Source: Aliivibrio_A kagoshimensis (lineage in GTDB: Bacteria; Pseudomonadota; Gammaproteobacteria; Enterobacterales; Vibrionaceae). Taken from it: a stretch of 23,637 bases of DNA. Numbering within the stretch: position 1 is the first letter of the stretch; each line of letters opens with the position of its first letter. The stretch lies in contig NZ_JAKJSQ010000060.1 in the NCBI RefSeq assembly GCF_050337105.1, positions 1 through 23,637 of the forward strand. Direction: 5' to 3'. The translations under genes and the position numbers were made by a program. Below are positions 23,397 to 23,637 of the stretch, piece after piece. Under the pieces are notes generated by a model, which saw nothing but the letters and a program-made list of their open reading frames with translations, ran no database searches and was not told where the DNA came from.

Positions 23397-23637
23397 AATT
23401 TACCCTGATTCTGTGTATTAAGAGGAATTACTGAATTTACAATCTGGTTAGACGCAGCATTGTTGTATCGAGACAAGCAGTAATAAGTAGAGGCTTTAAC
23501 ATAACACATAAGAATATAAATACATTGCCACTTTATTTGCATTTTTAATAGTGATAGATATATCAAGTATTTATGCAACAAAGAGTGAAACAAAATTCAC
23601 CCAGGGTAAATAATGATTCATTAATACCCCTCTACAC
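23397..23637. other. Upstream region of the metY-like gene to the window edge
   Basis: It holds the metY leader and promoter. AGAC-like half-sites at about 23449 and 23470 recall MetJ boxes but are too degenerate to call. An open frame on the minus strand (23393-23593) overlaps the metY start and has no protein features. No riboswitch fold was found. Confidence 0.4.

Noticed and set aside
23445..23480. MetJ-box-like AGAC half-sites upstream of metY
   Set aside because: Only four or five bases match per half-site and they are not tandem eight-base repeats.

Overview
The window looks like chromosomal DNA from a marine gammaproteobacterium, most likely Vibrionaceae (Vibrio, Photobacterium or a relative). 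This rests on moderate A+T content, a YggL homologue, a TAXI-type TRAP transporter and a ChrR/RpoE gene cluster of the kind seen in that family. The genus is an inference. There are no rRNA or tRNA genes and no CRISPR array.

Layout. (1) 1-1945: an apparently intact REP-associated tyrosine transposase (RAYT) gene with two remnants of related elements packed behind it. One remnant is a second copy of the 3' end, the other a second copy of the 5' leader. (2) 1946-10474, minus strand: an eleven-gene, tightly packed operon read from the right. It runs ECF sigma factor (RpoE-like), ChrR anti-sigma factor, a DUF523-DUF1722 protein (RudS-like tRNA 4-thiouridine desulfidase candidate), an NTF2-like protein, an SDR dehydrogenase, an FAD amine-oxidase-like protein, DUF1365, a cyclopropane-fatty-acid-synthase-like methyltransferase, DUF2878, a chalcone-isomerase-like periplasmic protein and a DUF3833 lipoprotein. 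This is the singlet-oxygen/photo-oxidative stress regulon layout, but the photolyase gene often found in such clusters is absent here. (3) 10546-11145, minus: a stand-alone Lon N-domain-like gene. Both it and rpoE carry a TGATC(C/G)-N18-TATA promoter typical of ChrR-controlled RpoE. (4) 11241-13310, plus: a large surface protein with a seven-bladed propeller, a cadherin-like domain, a membrane segment and a C-terminal beta-barrel. (5) 13403-15587: a cystathionine gamma-synthase-family PLP enzyme and a convergent DMT/EamA exporter sharing a bidirectional terminator. (6) 15709-20123, minus: a TAXI-TRAP uptake system (binding protein, fused permease) followed by a universal stress protein. (7) 20733-21614: an AEC-family permease, convergent with yggL. 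(8) 22122-23396, minus: O-acetylhomoserine sulfhydrylase.

How it fits together. The best-supported system is the RpoE-ChrR circuit. Singlet oxygen or organic peroxide would release RpoE from ChrR. RpoE would then activate its own operon and the Lon-domain gene, inducing membrane-lipid remodelling enzymes and an enzyme that may strip the near-UV chromophore s4U from tRNA. The other regions look like ordinary transport and sulfur amino acid metabolism, apart from the unusual propeller-barrel fusion and the compound RAYT locus.
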